Made by a program: the position numbers and the translations under genes. 64,000 nt of DNA from Geofilum rubicundum JCM 15548 (GTDB taxonomy: Bacteria > Bacteroidota > Bacteroidia > Bacteroidales > Marinilabiliaceae). The notes beneath the pieces are model-generated. The model had not been told where the DNA came from, searched no databases, and saw only the letters and a list, made by a program, of their open reading frames with translations. Shown here one piece after another: positions 61,548 through 64,000 of this stretch; position 1 is the stretch's first letter, and each line of letters begins with the position of its first letter. The stretch spans positions 62,001 through 126,000 of the forward strand of contig NZ_BAZW01000001.1 of the NCBI RefSeq assembly GCF_000974365.1. The letters are read 5' to 3'.

Positions 61548-61565
61548 AAAAGTCAATAAAAGTCA
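61548..61565. promoter_or_regulatory. 10-bp-spaced direct repeat between PUL and HTCS
   Basis: AAAAGTCA occurs at 61548-61555 and 61558-61565, one helical turn apart, inside the 251-bp divergent intergenic region. It is a candidate binding site for the AraC-type output domain of the HTCS. Confidence 0.35.
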
Positions 61566-61701
61566 AAAATGTTTATATTGGTTAAATCGCTGATAAATTG
61601 GTATATTAGAAGTGAAAAGTGATAAATCGTTCAAAAATTACTGGTCGGTCGAATGAATTACAAGAGGAAAGTGTGTAAAAAAGTAAAAGGGGAGGTGTGA
61701 A

Positions 61702-64000
61702 ATGGGGCAATCAGGTAGTGGAATTTGGGTAGAATTGTTTGTTTTGGCAGGTCGACTGCTGGGCAAAAAAAACAGCATCGTTTGGCTTTTAATGGTCATT
61801 TCTCCTGTTGCCATGCGTCGGGGGTTTATGATATTTCCAATATCAATAGTAGTACCGGCTTACCCTCTGATAATGTGAATGATATTTTCCAGGACTCAAA
61901 AGGCTTTATCTGGTTTGGAACCACGGAAGGATTGATTCGGTACGACGGTTACGAGCTGAGAGAATATTCCATTGCCGGATATCATGACAAAGGCTTATAA
62001 CCAATTGGTTTAATGCGATAGATGAAGACTCGGACGGTAATCTTTGGTGTGCGACCGACCGGGGAGCAGCCCAGTTTAATACCGTGACGGAAACCTTCAC
62101 TTTTTACAATACGCAAAGTGAATCACCTTATCAGCTTCAATTGGATGTTATCAATACTTTAGTTGTTGATGCCGATGATCATGTCTGGCTGGGCACTGCC
62201 GGTGAGGGACTTGAAGTATTGTCCCCCAAAGAAGGCATTGTGGCCTTATATAATTTGTCGGATGGTGTTTCGGGGATGAATTCCGACTGGATCACCCATT
62301 TGTATCAGGATTCGTTTAACCGGATTTGGGTGGGTTCCTGGAAAGGCGCCTTAACCCTGATCGATCAGAAGACTAATCAGGTAAGGTCCTGGTCGGCCAG
62401 CTACTTTGATCTGGACATTCCCCATTTCTCGCCCTTTAGTTTGGTTGAAAATGAGAAGGGCGATTTCTGGTTGGGACTGTGGGAGGGCGGATTGGTTCAT
62501 TTGACCCTTCTGGGCGACTCCCTGGCAGTCAGGCAGCACCTGATGCCCCCATCCTCCGGGCTAATCAGTGATGTTATTTATGATTTGATCATTGATCACA
62601 ATGAGAACTTGTGGGTAGGTACACCTTTTGGGCTGGATTTGATGACCGATCCCGATAGCCGTCAACCCGGCTATCGCTTGTTTAAGAATGCCCCGGGTAT
62701 CCATCAGATCTCGCATGATGAAGCCTACACCTTACTATGTGATGCCTCCGGATTGATTTGGGTGGGCACCTCAGGTGGAGGGGTTAATATATTGGATGAT
62801 AAAGTGCAATTGTTCTCGCCCTTGTCCCTTCCCGAAGTTTCTCCAAATTTTCAAAGTCAGTCGGTGACTGCCTTCACCAAAGCGCCCAATAATGACCTGC
62901 TGATCGGCGTTCGAAGTCTGGGCTTTGGTCGTTACCATGTCGACAACCAGTCCTTTGTCCAATACACCTCTCTGCCCGAGTATGATGGCTTACCTGCGGA
63001 TATCAACACGGTGAACTGTTTTTATTGGGATGGTAGCGATCATTTGTGGCTGGGTACGCGTTATATGGGATTGATCAAATATGATCCGGCATCCGGCAGG
63101 TCGGTGGTCATCAATAAGGATGTTTCGGAATATGATTTTGCGGCCCGGGAGATTTCTGTCATTCATCCCGATCATTTGGGGAATTTGTGGGTAGGTACTG
63201 AAAACGGACTCTATAAAATGGTTCAATATGATCCGAATAATTTTTTAGGCTTTAATATTTTGCATTACGAGCACATGGCGGATAATCCGAAGTCGCTGAG
63301 CAGTAACCGCATTTCTGCGATACTCCAGGACCACAATGACACCCTTTGGATAGCCACCTATGATCATGGGATTAATAAATTGGTGTCGGACATCCGAACT
63401 CATTTCCCCTTGGTTTTTGAACGGATTTCAGCCTCTGACAAAGCGCGTAACGGGCTAATTACCGATAATATCAATACCCTTTTTGAAGATCGGGACCACC
63501 ATCTCTGGATAGGTTCAGGTGGTGGGGGATTGTTCAAAAGAGCAAATTCGGATCATCATTTTGTTTCGTATGACCCTACGTATCGGGAAATATCATCTAC
63601 CATATACAACAGGATGCAGCAGGGTATCTGTGGGTGAGTACCAACCGAGGCCTGACCCGCCTGGCGGTTCAGGACTCTGCGGTTATGGCCAATAATTTTT
63701 TGCAGGAGAATGGTCTTCAAAGTAATATATTTAATAAAGATGCCGGGTTTAAGGACGAGGAGGGCTACCTCTATTTTGGCGGTAACAGTGGGCTGAATTA
63801 TTTTGATCCAACGGAGATACATCCTGATAATTATGTACCGCCCATTGTTATCACGGACCTGCGTGTAATGAATCAGGCGGTGCGTTCTGCTACCAGATAT
63901 GAATCGCCCCTTGTTTTGAACCATTTAAGAAACAATTTTTCGGTGACCTTTTCAGCCCTTTCGTTTTCTCAACCTGAGAACAATAAGTATGCGGTTATAT
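61702..64000 (+). CDS. Hybrid two-component system sensor (HTCS), N-terminal part, three frame shifts
   Basis: A sensor of the type that controls PULs. ATG 61702 follows an AGGGGAGG ribosome site and leads into a signal peptide (NSIVWLLMVISPVA), but the frame shifts at 61812. The next frame has SSTGLPSDNVNDIFQDSKGFIWFGT, the first reg-prop blade, and stops at TAA 61998-62000. Another frame (to 63637) has six or more blades of the periplasmic beta-propeller (DDHVWLGT, DGNLW-type repeats). A third shift near 63600 is followed by YLWVSTNRGL and the start of a Y_Y_Y domain. Each break is repaired by one added base. Kinase, receiver and HTH parts lie beyond the window. Confidence 0.8.

Overview
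This window comes from a member of the Bacteroidota, probably the Bacteroidales/Marinilabiliales side; that placement is inferred from gene content and order, not from a marker-gene tree. The evidence is a SusC/SusD pair with a divergent hybrid two-component regulator, a protein with a type IX secretion sorting tail, an acpP-fabF-rnc block, an OmpR/histidine-kinase pair like RprX/RprY, and promoter-like TAnnTTTG boxes. I see no phage, transposase, integrase, plasmid gene or CRISPR array.

Layout. 1-2990 (minus): end of a membrane/stress operon (partial membrane protein, TelA-like, XpaC-like) and a voltage-gated-type potassium channel. 2991-3608: G-rich and C-rich low-complexity repeats, then a long leader. 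3609-10346 (plus): Fe-S assembly operon sufB-C-D-S-E, a DUF59 gene and queG. 10430-12309: an alpha/beta hydrolase and a GSCFA protein. 12641-23774: glycogen cluster (debranching enzyme, GT4 glycosyltransferase, GH57 amylase, a 1411-residue glycogen synthase/glucan phosphorylase fusion, and convergent glgB), then kdsB. 24720-32696: sigma-54 activator, LptE-like lipoprotein, a hypothetical, secG, groES-groEL, lepA and an outer-membrane barrel. 33100-37747 (minus): response regulator/kinase pair, rnc, fabF, acpP. 37921-47444: purN, M23 peptidase, yitT, leuS, a sugar mutarotase, tRNA-Arg(CCG), a PAS kinase, a DUF1328 peptide and marC. 47496-64000: a polysaccharide utilization locus with GH2, GH30, SusD, SusC, a SusE/F-position lipoprotein and a second GH30 on the minus strand, and a divergent HTCS sensor running off the right edge.

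How the genes work together. The glycogen genes form a synthesis, branching, debranching and phosphorolysis set. No ADP-glucose pyrophosphorylase is present, and the synthase half looks like the GT3 type that uses UDP-glucose. The PUL looks built for a beta-linked galactan: two GH30 enzymes resembling the endo-beta-1,6-galactanase branch, a GH2 beta-galactosidase, and SusC/D import. The two GH30 enzymes carry different export signals.

The most striking sequence-level observation is that nine genes are broken by twelve single-base frame shifts. Eleven have the sense of one missing base, and in all eleven adding one C on the coding strand restores a full-length, family-like protein. Sequencing or assembly error is the likeliest cause, but the uniformity deserves a check. 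Other signals worth a look are a perfect 8-bp inverted repeat overlapping the -33 element of the acpP promoter, a palindrome with sigma-54-like spacing before groES, a 10-bp-spaced direct repeat between the HTCS and the PUL, and related G-rich repeats at two distant intergenic sites.
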